Positions 1-5,304 of a stretch of 5,304 nucleotides of DNA are shown one piece after another; position 1 is the stretch's first letter; every line of letters starts with the position of its first letter. Origin of the DNA: Sphingomonas sp. (lineage in GTDB: Bacteria; Pseudomonadota; Alphaproteobacteria; Sphingomonadales; Sphingomonadaceae). A model generated the notes under the pieces. The model saw only the letters and a list, made by a program, of their open reading frames with translations, was not told the DNA's origin and ran no database searches. The DNA lies in NCBI GenBank assembly GCA_013812805.1, contig JACCSV010000054.1:1-5304 (forward strand), given 5' to 3'. A program made the position numbers and the translations under genes.

Positions 1-402
1 GTGGTGGCCTCGATCGGAGTCACGCTGGTGGGGTTGCTGGGCGTGCTGCAGCTCGAATTCACCGGGCGCGGCAGCCCGGTGGTGCCGGTCGCTCTCCTGA
101 TCGTCGGCACGAACGCGCTGATCGCGATGCTGCTGCCCTATGCGGCGGAAAGCTTCCCGTTGCGGATCCGCGGCCGGACCATCGGCACCGTTGCCGCCTG
201 CAGCAAGGCGGGTGGAATGTTCGCGCAGTTCCTCGCCATCCTCGCCTTGGTGCCGGCGCTCATCCTGGTCGCGCTGATCATCGTCGTCCCGACTTTGCTC
301 GCACTGATGCTGGTCGGCTGGTTCGGGAAGGAAACCCGCGGACGCGACTTGCGCGATCTCGACCCCGACGGCCACACGTTCGACGCCACAGGAGGACTAT
401 AA
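1..402 (+). CDS. MFS transporter, C-terminal part (probable sugar importer)
   Basis: Partial gene; the 5' end lies before the window, so the GTG at base 1 is probably an internal Val codon. The visible 133 residues hold about four membrane segments, roughly residues 2-18, 28-47, 64-84 and 86-108, consistent with helices 9-12 of a 12-helix major facilitator. Between them is the motif E50-S-F-P53 followed by R55-I-R57-G58, the loop signature of sugar-porter and NiaP/SV2-like MFS proteins. After the last helix comes GKETRGRDL (109-117), close to the PETKGRSL ending of sugar porters. The tail is then short and charged. The protein would sit in the inner membrane. The substrate cannot be read from this part. 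A sugar, perhaps maltose or a malto-oligosaccharide, is inferred from the overlapping downstream amylase gene. The TAA stop (400-402) shares its last A with the next gene's ATG. Confidence 0.85.
   Translation: MVASIGVTLVGLLGVLQLEFTGRGSPVVPVALLIVGTNALIAMLLPYAAESFPLRIRGRTIGTVAACSKAGGMFAQFLAILALVPALILVALIIVVPTLLALMLVGWFGKETRGRDLRDLDPDGHTFDATGGL
390..396 (+). promoter_or_regulatory. Ribosome binding site of the GH13 gene
   Basis: AGGAGGA lies inside the last codons of the transporter gene, five bases before the first ATG at 402 and eight before a second in-frame ATG at 405. It is a near-perfect Shine-Dalgarno sequence. Together with the TAATG junction it suggests that ribosomes finishing the transporter restart on the amylase. 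Either ATG would be served; the two products differ by one Met. Confidence 0.8.
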
Positions 403-1784
403 TGATGCGCCCGATCCTCTCCGCCGCAGCCTCGCTGGCGCTGATTGCCTGCACCATGCCTGCCGCCGCCCAGCAACCGGACCGCTACGCGCCCGTCGAC
501 CTGTCGGGCGCCCGCCACCCCGAATGGTCCAAAGATGCGGTCATCTACCAGATCAACACCCGTCAGTTCACTTCCGAAGGCACGTTCCGAGCCGCGCAGG
601 AGCATCTGCCGCGGCTCAAGCGGATGGGCGTCGACATATTGTGGATGATGCCGATCCACCCGATCGGCGCCAAGAACCGCAAGGGCACGCTCGGCAGCCC
701 CTATTCGGTGCGCGACTATCGCGCGGTCAACCCCGAGTTCGGCACGATGGCCGAGTTCAAGGCCTTCGTCCAAGCCGCGCACGCGCAAGGCATGCACGTC
801 ATCCTCGACTGGGTCGCCAACCACAGCGCCTGGGACAATGCGCTCGTTGCCCAGCACCCCGAATGGTACGACCGCGACTGGAAAGGCGAGTTCCGCCCGA
901 CGCCGTGGTGGGACTGGTCGGACATCATCGACTTCGATTTCCGCCAGGCGGGCGTTCGCCGGTACATGGCGGACTCGATGCTGTTCTGGGTCCGCGAAGC
1001 CGATGTGGACGGTTTCCGCGCCGACGTCGCCGCTTACGTCCCGCTCGATTTCTGGGAAAAGCTGCGCGAGGACCTCGACGCGGTGAAGCCGGTGTTCATG
1101 CTCGGCGAGGCGCAGATGCGCGACCTCCACTACCGCGCCTTCGACGCCAGTTACGGCTGGGGCTGGTACAACGCGATGGCCGACATCGCCAAGGGCAAGT
1201 CCGACGTCGGCGCCTTGTTCGGCTATTACAGCGAGAATGAAAGCGCCTGGCCGGCCGGCGCGATGCGGATGGTCTATGCCGAAAACCACGACCAGAACGC
1301 CTGGCACGGCACCCAGTTCGAAACCTTTGGGGCCGCGCTCGACAATACCATCGTCCTGTCGTTCGTCGGCGAAGGCATTCCGCTCATTTACAACGGCCAG
1401 GAAGCCGGCAACCCTAAGCGGCTCGAGTTCTTCGAAAAGGACCCGATCGCCTGGCGCGACCACCGCCTCAACGGACTGTTCACCAGCCTGATCGCGCTCA
1501 AGACCCGCAACCGAGCGCTGTGGAACGCGCCTTGGGGCGCGCGCATGGTCGGTATCGTCAACACCGCGCCGTCGAAGGTGTTCTCCTTCGTCAGGCACAA
1601 GAACGGCCATCGCATCTTCGCGGTCTTCAACATGTCAGGTGAGGAGCAGCGCGTGACCTTCAAGGACAGCCTCCACCACGGCCTATACCGCGACTTCGCG
1701 ACGGGCCGCCAAGTGACCGTCGATGCGACGATGCAAGCGCGCCTGGCGCCGTGGAGCTATCGCCTGCTCACCGCGGAGGACTAA
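402..1784 (+). CDS. Exported alpha-amylase family (GH13) glycoside hydrolase
   Basis: A 460-residue retaining alpha-glycosidase of family GH13, expected to cleave alpha-glucosidic bonds in starch fragments or malto-oligosaccharides outside the cytoplasm. All four catalytic regions are seen: I, D136-W-V-A-N140-H141; II, D203-G-F-R206-A-D208, with D208 the nucleophile; III, G235-E236, the acid/base; IV, N295-H296-D297, the transition-state Asp. The barrel starts near residue 43 (KDAVIYQINTRQF) and an all-beta domain C follows from about 380. The N-terminus is an export signal: hydrophobic residues 5-16, then either a lipobox L14-I-A-C17 or a signal peptidase I site after A21-A-A23. Region V, normally like PDLN, reads IIDFDF at 175-180, so the subfamily is not assigned. 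The start is fixed by AGGAGG and overlap with the transporter stop, implying one operon. Exact substrate and product size cannot be told; glucosidase or transglycosylase activity is possible. Confidence 0.93.
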   Translation: MMRPILSAAASLALIACTMPAAAQQPDRYAPVDLSGARHPEWSKDAVIYQINTRQFTSEGTFRAAQEHLPRLKRMGVDILWMMPIHPIGAKNRKGTLGSPYSVRDYRAVNPEFGTMAEFKAFVQAAHAQGMHVILDWVANHSAWDNALVAQHPEWYDRDWKGEFRPTPWWDWSDIIDFDFRQAGVRRYMADSMLFWVREADVDGFRADVAAYVPLDFWEKLREDLDAVKPVFMLGEAQMRDLHYRAFDASYGWGWYNAMADIAKGKSDVGALFGYYSENESAWPAGAMRMVYAENHDQNAWHGTQFETFGAALDNTIVLSFVGEGIPLIYNGQEAGNPKRLEFFEKDPIAWRDHRLNGLFTSLIALKTRNRALWNAPWGARMVGIVNTAPSKVFSFVRHKNGHRIFAVFNMSGEEQRVTFKDSLHHGLYRDFATGRQVTVDATMQARLAPWSYRLLTAED

Positions 1785-1871
1785 TCAACTCCGGCACGCA
1801 AGTGGCGCGATCTTGCCTGACCAAGCCTAGAAAACGGGGCAACAAAGCGCTCGCCCAGCGGTTCTCGCCGC
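1785..1871. other. 87-base intergenic gap, no clear signal
   Basis: The gap separates the amylase stop from the PAP2 start and is somewhat richer in A/T than the genes, mainly around 1821-1846. I see no ribosome binding site in front of 1872. TTGCCT at 1813-1818 could pass for a -35 box, but there is no matching -10 at 16-18 bases. The inverted pair TTGCC (1813-1817) and GGCAA (1838-1842) has a 20-base loop and no T run, so it is not a convincing terminator. The PAP2 gene may have its own promoter here or be read from upstream. Confidence 0.5.
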
Positions 1872-2453
1872 ATGTCCACCAAGGCCACTCTCGACAAAGC
1901 CGCGGCCAAGATCGGCGAGGTCGACGCTGCTGTCACCGACGAGTTCGCCGAGCGCCGCCATAGCAAGCCGATGCAGCTGCTCGCCACCGCCAGCGAAATC
2001 GGCGACCAGCCGCAACTCCGGCTGATCAGCGGCGCGATCCTCGCCGCCGGGCTGTTCGGCGGCAAGCCGCGGCTGATCCGCGCCGGGTTCCGGATGCTGC
2101 TCGCCCATGAGCTTGCCACCGCGGCCAAGAATTTCGTCAAGCGGCGGGTCGACCGCACCCGCCCGCGAAGCGCCGCCACTCGCGGCGAGGCCAAGGTTCG
2201 CCCGGGCCACAACACTGCCAAGGAAGTCACCAGCTTTCCGTCCGGCCACACCGCCGGCTCGCTCGCCGTCGCCCAGGCCTTCGCCCGCGAATTTCCCGAA
2301 TATCGCGCTCCCGCGCTCGCCGCCGCCGGCTTCATCGCCGTCGCGCAAATCCCGCGCTGCGCCCATTACCCGACCGACGTCGGCGCCGGCGCAGTGATCG
2401 GCGGCGGCACTGAGGCCCTGCTCGCAAAAGTCTGGCCCGTCGACGACAAGTGA
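1872..2453 (+). CDS. PAP2-family phosphatase
   Basis: A 193-residue protein of the type 2 phosphatidic acid phosphatase fold, which removes phosphate from lipid phosphates or undecaprenyl pyrophosphate in many relatives; the substrate here is unknown. Motif 1 (K-x6-RP) is K90 to R97-P98. Motif 2 is P123-S-G-H126, with the catalytic-cycle His. Motif 3 has H165-Y-P-T-D169, the nucleophile His and its Asp, but the position where most members have the phosphate-binding Arg, six residues before H165, is Gln159 (CAA). R162 lies nearby. The N-terminal 35 residues are charged and helical with no signal peptide. Hydrophobic stretches at about 50-64, 147-160 and 170-180 are short, so it is either a small membrane protein or loosely membrane-attached. 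An in-frame TGA at 1818-1820 leaves ATG 1872 as the first ATG, although no Shine-Dalgarno precedes it. The next Met is residue 34. It lies between two exported enzymes without an obvious functional link. Confidence 0.87.
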   Translation: MSTKATLDKAAAKIGEVDAAVTDEFAERRHSKPMQLLATASEIGDQPQLRLISGAILAAGLFGGKPRLIRAGFRMLLAHELATAAKNFVKRRVDRTRPRSAATRGEAKVRPGHNTAKEVTSFPSGHTAGSLAVAQAFAREFPEYRAPALAAAGFIAVAQIPRCAHYPTDVGAGAVIGGGTEALLAKVWPVDDK

Positions 2454-2491
2454 CTGACCGCCGCGTTTGGCGTAGTTCCTGATCTGTTTCT

Positions 2492-2498
2492 GGGGGAA
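2492..2498 (+). promoter_or_regulatory. Ribosome binding site deciding the GTG start at 2505
   Basis: GGGGGAA ends six bases before GTG 2505. No ATG lies in this frame between the TGA at 2451 and the conserved core of the protein, and starting at GTG gives a complete signal peptide, so this site and GTG decide the start. Confidence 0.65.
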
Positions 2499-2504
2499 CT
2501 TGCC

Positions 2505-3992
2505 GTGCGACTTCGTGCTTCACTTGCCTGCCTGCTGCTCGCCACCGCACCCGCGGCTTATGCCGCAACGCCCGATGCGGCGGCGCTTGCGCAAGTCGAC
2601 AGGATTTTCGCCGACTGGCGGCTCTCCGCCCACGCGCCCGGTCTCGTCTACGGAATCGTCGCCGACGGCCGGCTGGTGCAGGTCAACGGCCTCGGCGTTC
2701 AGGATCCCTCGTCCAGCCAGGCCGTCACCCCCGACAGCCTATTCCGGATCGCCTCGATGTCGAAGGCGTTCACCGCGCTCGCCATCCTCAAGCTGCGCGA
2801 CGATGGCAAGCTCTCGCTCGACGCTCCCGCCGAGCGCTACGTTCCGGAGATGAAAGGCTGGCGGTACCCGACCACCGACAGCCCCAGGATCACGGTCCGC
2901 AACCTGCTCACCCACACCGCCGGGTTCGTCGAAGACAATCCCTGGGGCGACCGCCAGCAGGTGGTTCCCGAAGCCGGCTTCACGGCGATGCTCAGGGCCG
3001 GCGTGCCCTTCTCGCGCGCGCCTGGCCTGGCGATGGAATATTCCAACTTCGGCTACGCCACGCTCGGGCGCATCGTCAGCAACGTCTCGGGAATGCCCTA
3101 CCAGCGCTATATCCAGCGCGAGATCATGGCGCCGCTCGGAATGACCTCCAGCGGCTTTGACGTCTTCGCCTCGCCGCAATCCCGCCGCGCGCTCGGCTAT
3201 CGCTGGGAAGGGGGTCAGTGGGTCCGCGAGCCCGACATGGCGGACGGCTCGTTCGGGGCGATGGGCGGGGTCGAGACCAGCGCCAGCGATTTTGCCAAGT
3301 GGGTAGCCTTCCTCCTCTCCGCCTGGCCGGCGCGCGACGGTCCGGAAACCGGGCCGGTCAGGCGCTCGACGGTACGCGAGATCGTCACCGGCGCCAACTT
3401 CGCCGTGGCCGCGGACCGCCCTCCGGTGATGGGCGGAGCGCCGTGCCGCCAGGCGGTCGCTTACGGCATGGGCTGGCGAGTGGCGGAGGATTGCGAGCTC
3501 GGCCGAATCGTCTCCCACACCGGCGGCTACCCGGGCTACGGATCGGTGGTCATGCTCCTCCCCGACAAGGGCGTCGGCGTGTTCGCCTTCTCCAGCCGCA
3601 CCTATGGCGCCCCGTCGCCTGCAGCCTTTCGGGCGGCAGTGGCCCTCAACAAGGCGGGCGTGCTTCGCGAGCGGCCGATCGCGCTCAGCCCGGGTCTCTC
3701 CACCGCCTACGCCGCGGCGCGCTCGGTATGGGCGAGCGGCGACATCGCCGCCGCGCCACTTGCCAACAATGTGCTGATGGACCGCAACGCCGAGGCCTGG
3801 AAGGCGATGCTTACCGGGCTCAAGCGCGAAGTCGGCGCCTGCAACGCGAGCGAGCCCGTCAACCCGATCTCGGCGATGGAAGGCCGCTTCACCTGGACCT
3901 GCGAGCGCGGCCGGATCAGCGGCCGGGTGCAGCGCGCACCGACGCCCGCGGTAACAATCCAGGCGCTCGAGTTCGCGCTCGCCGCGCCCTAG
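2505..3992 (+). CDS. Exported serine hydrolase, beta-lactamase/class C (PF00144-type)
   Basis: A 495-residue active-site-serine hydrolase of the class C beta-lactamase, penicillin-binding and EstB-like esterase superfamily, predicted periplasmic. The signal peptide is residues 1-20: R2 and R4, hydrophobic 5-18, cleavage after A18-Y-A20. Motif 1 is S84-M-S-K87 (SxxK; S84 is the acylated serine). LLTHTAG at 134-140 is typical of the family. Motif 2 is Y179-S-N181 (YxN). Y320-G-M-G-W324 precedes motif 3, H338-T-G-G341, the counterpart of KTG. The domain ends near 370. About 120 residues follow, ending in a region (about 435-495) with C446 and C466 that I do not recognise by name. The mature protein has exactly four Cys (314, 330, 446, 466), suggesting two disulfides. 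The motifs do not separate esterase, peptidase and lactamase activity, so resistance should not be inferred. The gene starts 51 bases after PAP2, and its TAG overlaps the converging gene's stop. Confidence 0.92.
   Translation: MRLRASLACLLLATAPAAYAATPDAAALAQVDRIFADWRLSAHAPGLVYGIVADGRLVQVNGLGVQDPSSSQAVTPDSLFRIASMSKAFTALAILKLRDDGKLSLDAPAERYVPEMKGWRYPTTDSPRITVRNLLTHTAGFVEDNPWGDRQQVVPEAGFTAMLRAGVPFSRAPGLAMEYSNFGYATLGRIVSNVSGMPYQRYIQREIMAPLGMTSSGFDVFASPQSRRALGYRWEGGQWVREPDMADGSFGAMGGVETSASDFAKWVAFLLSAWPARDGPETGPVRRSTVREIVTGANFAVAADRPPVMGGAPCRQAVAYGMGWRVAEDCELGRIVSHTGGYPGYGSVVMLLPDKGVGVFAFSSRTYGAPSPAAFRAAVALNKAGVLRERPIALSPGLSTAYAAARSVWASGDIAAAPLANNVLMDRNAEAWKAMLTGLKREVGACNASEPVNPISAMEGRFTWTCERGRISGRVQRAPTPAVTIQALEFALAAP
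3989..3992. other. CTAG palindrome forming both stop codons of converging genes
   Basis: Bases 3990-3992 read TAG for the serine hydrolase on +. Bases 3989-3991 read CTA, which is TAG for the flavoprotein on -. The two genes therefore overlap by four bases, and there is no room between them for a terminator. No hairpin with a T run was seen in the flanking 50 bases on either strand. Confidence 0.95.
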
Positions 3993-5304
3993 ACCTTCAA
4001 CGCCGCCGCCGCCTCCGCTTCGCACTTGAGGTTGCGCGCCAGCTGCGCTTGGCCGTTGAGATATTGCGGCGGCACGTGGATGTCGCGATAGTCGAGCGCG
4101 GCCGCCGCGCGCAGCGTCCAGAACGGGTCGATCAAGTGCGGCCGCCCAAGCGCAACCAGGTCCGCCCGGCCCGCCGCCAGGATCGAGTTGGCATGGTCCG
4201 GCTCGTAGATGTTACCGACCGCCATCGTCGCCAGCCGCGCCTCGTTGCGAAGCTTGTCGGAAAACGGCGTCTGGAACATTCGCCCGTACACCGGCTGCGC
4301 GCCGGTCCAGGTCTGCCCCGCCGAAACGTCGATCAAATCGGCGCCCTCGCGCGCAAACGCTTCCGCGATCTCGACCGCGTCGTCCGGCGTGATCCCGTCC
4401 TCGCCCGCCCAGTCGGTCGCCGAGATTCGCACCGACATCGGCCGGTCGGACGGCCACGCCTCGCGCATAGCGCGGAATATTTCCAGCGGGTAGCGCAGCC
4501 GGTTCTCCAGGCTTCCGCCGTACTCGTCGGTCCGCTGGTTCTGCAGCGGCGTTAGGAACCCCGACAGCAAATAGCCGTGCGCGGCGTGCAGCTCGACCAT
4601 GTCAAACCCGGCTACGACGCCCATTCGCACCGCGCCGACGAACTGCTCGCGAACCAAGTCCATGTCGGCGCAGGTCATCGCCCGCGGCACCGGGTTGTTC
4701 GCCGACCACGGCACTTCGCTCGCCGCCATCACCGGCCACTCGCCGTCGTCCAGGGGAACGTCATTCCCTTCCCAGCCGACTCGAGTCGATCCTTTGGCAC
4801 CCGAGTGACCGAGCTGCAGGCAGATCTTAGCCTTGCTGTTGGCGTGAATGAAATCGACGATCCGCTTCCACGCCGCGACATGCTCCTCGCTCCACATGCC
4901 GGTGCAGCCGGGGCTGATCCGCCCCTCGGGCGAAACGCAGGTCATTTCGGTGAACAGCAGACCGGCGCCGCCTAAAGCCCGCTGGCAATAATGGACAAAG
5001 TGGAAGTCGCCCGGCGTTCCGTCCACCGCCGAATACATCGCCATCGGCGAAACCGTGATCCGGTTTTCAAGGCTGAGCTCGCGCATCTGGAACGGCGCGA
5101 ACATCGGCGGCGCGGTGGTGTTCGACCGCCCGTTCGTCGCGCGTTGCCAGAACCAGCGCTCGACGTCCTCCAGCCACTCCTTGTCGCGAAGCCGCAAATT
5201 CTCGTGGCTGATGCGCTGGCTCCGAGTGAGGAGCGAATAAGCGAATTGCAGCGGCTCGAAATGCAGATAGCGGTGCAGCGTCTCGAACCATTCGGTCGAG
5301 TTGC
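3989..5304 (-). CDS. Fused FAD monooxygenase / Old Yellow Enzyme flavoprotein, C-terminal part (aryl-CoA monooxygenase-reductase type)
   Basis: The frame is open from its TAG to the window edge, giving 437 visible residues with no start. Visible residues 1-53 (NSTEWFETLHRYLHFEPLQF onward, ending ERWFWQ) match the tail of the salicylyl-CoA hydroxylase-like FAD monooxygenase domain. A polar linker at 54-66 leads to a whole Old Yellow Enzyme barrel, about 67-430. Seen there: SPMAMYS (85-91), with Tyr90 conserved but Ala88 where YqjM-type enzymes have Cys; H239-A-A-H242-G, the pair that binds the substrate carbonyl; QRTDEYGGSLENR; and the FMN-phosphate part around GRADLVALGRP. No iron-sulfur motif follows. 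This arrangement is that of 2-aminobenzoyl-CoA monooxygenase/reductase and of proteins annotated bifunctional salicylyl-CoA 5-hydroxylase/oxidoreductase. These are cytoplasmic, using FAD, FMN, O2 and NAD(P)H to hydroxylate and, in the former, reduce an aromatic CoA thioester. Which substrate applies is not decidable here. TTG 5197 and the inner ATGs are not real starts. Confidence 0.88.
   Translation of the reverse strand, partial: NSTEWFETLHRYLHFEPLQFAYSLLTRSQRISHENLRLRDKEWLEDVERWFWQRATNGRSNTTAPPMFAPFQMRELSLENRITVSPMAMYSAVDGTPGDFHFVHYCQRALGGAGLLFTEMTCVSPEGRISPGCTGMWSEEHVAAWKRIVDFIHANSKAKICLQLGHSGAKGSTRVGWEGNDVPLDDGEWPVMAASEVPWSANNPVPRAMTCADMDLVREQFVGAVRMGVVAGFDMVELHAAHGYLLSGFLTPLQNQRTDEYGGSLENRLRYPLEIFRAMREAWPSDRPMSVRISATDWAGEDGITPDDAVEIAEAFAREGADLIDVSAGQTWTGAQPVYGRMFQTPFSDKLRNEARLATMAVGNIYEPDHANSILAAGRADLVALGRPHLIDPFWTLRAAAALDYRDIHVPPQYLNGQAQLARNLKCEAEAAAALKV

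Noticed and set aside
524..1240. Second open frame on the + strand inside the amylase gene
   Set aside because: It is out of frame with the GH13 motifs, has an Arg-rich translation, no ribosome binding site and no domain.
138..1610. Long open frame on the - strand (490 codons) antisense to the amylase
   Set aside because: It covers a gene with all GH13 catalytic motifs. The translation is Arg/Val/Ala-rich with no recognisable domain, as expected from the complement of a strongly biased high-G+C gene.
1813..1842. TTGCC/GGCAA inverted repeat as a terminator after the amylase
   Set aside because: A five-base stem with a 20-base loop and no following T run is too weak.
2451..2507. PAP2 and serine hydrolase lie in the same frame with only the TGA between them (17 sense codons follow), hinting at a readthrough fusion
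   Set aside because: The second gene has its own ribosome binding site and a signal peptide, which would be buried and useless in a fusion. The shared frame is expected by chance one time in three.
2739..4025. Open frame on the - strand (428 codons) antisense to the serine hydrolase
   Set aside because: It is a low-complexity, His/Arg/Gly-rich translation with no motifs, while the + strand frame has SxxK, YxN and HTGG in the right order and spacing.
3218..4555. Open frame on the + strand (445 codons) crossing both converging genes
   Set aside because: Its translation is Arg-rich and featureless and it spans the ends of two well-supported genes, so it is a by-product of G+C bias.
5195..5197. 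TTG as start of a stand-alone Old Yellow Enzyme gene
   Set aside because: The frame continues upstream with conserved monooxygenase-tail sequence and there is no ribosome binding site before it.
1..5304. A previously undescribed defence, mobile or secretion system
   Set aside because: Every sizeable stretch is explained by five known enzyme or transporter families. No repeats, toxin-antitoxin pair, nuclease, recombinase or clustered hypothetical genes were seen.

Overview
The window is a gene-dense, high-G+C stretch (about two-thirds G+C by eye) from what looks like an alphaproteobacterium, most likely order Sphingomonadales. The assignment rests on three things: strong G/C third-position bias, protein sequences that read like sphingomonad homologues (exported GH13 amylase, PAP2 protein, exported serine hydrolase), and an MFS importer coupled to an exported amylase. 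It is inferred from sequence character, since no rRNA or marker gene is present. Five protein-coding genes fill almost the whole window. No RNA gene, insertion sequence, CRISPR array, prophage remnant or attachment site was recognised.

Layout, left to right. On the + strand: (1) the last 133 residues of an MFS transporter whose start lies outside the window; (2) an exported GH13 alpha-amylase-family glycoside hydrolase whose ATG overlaps the transporter stop (TAATG) and is preceded by a strong AGGAGG; (3) after an 87-base gap, a small PAP2-family phosphatase; (4) after a 51-base gap with a purine-rich ribosome binding site, a periplasmic serine hydrolase of the beta-lactamase/class C family starting at GTG. 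On the - strand, converging on it: (5) the C-terminal part of a large fused flavoprotein, with the tail of an FAD monooxygenase domain followed by a complete Old Yellow Enzyme domain. It resembles the 2-aminobenzoyl-CoA monooxygenase/reductase and 'bifunctional salicylyl-CoA 5-hydroxylase/oxidoreductase' group. Its start lies beyond the right edge.

How they work together. Genes 1 and 2 look like the end of a sugar-utilisation operon: the hydrolase cuts alpha-glucan or malto-oligosaccharide outside the cytoplasm and the neighbouring MFS protein imports a product. Genes 3 and 4 run in the same direction but share no obvious pathway with it. Gene 5 belongs to a separate leftward unit, probably aerobic breakdown of an aromatic acid through its CoA thioester. 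The two converging genes share the palindrome CTAG, in which each strand reads TAG, so nothing separates them and no terminator hairpin is evident.

I found no convincing new biological system. The points most worth a second look are the fused flavoprotein running off the edge, a Gln in place of the conserved Arg of PAP2 motif 3, the two cysteine pairs and extra C-terminal region of the serine hydrolase, the ambiguous export signal of the amylase, and the shared-stop palindrome.
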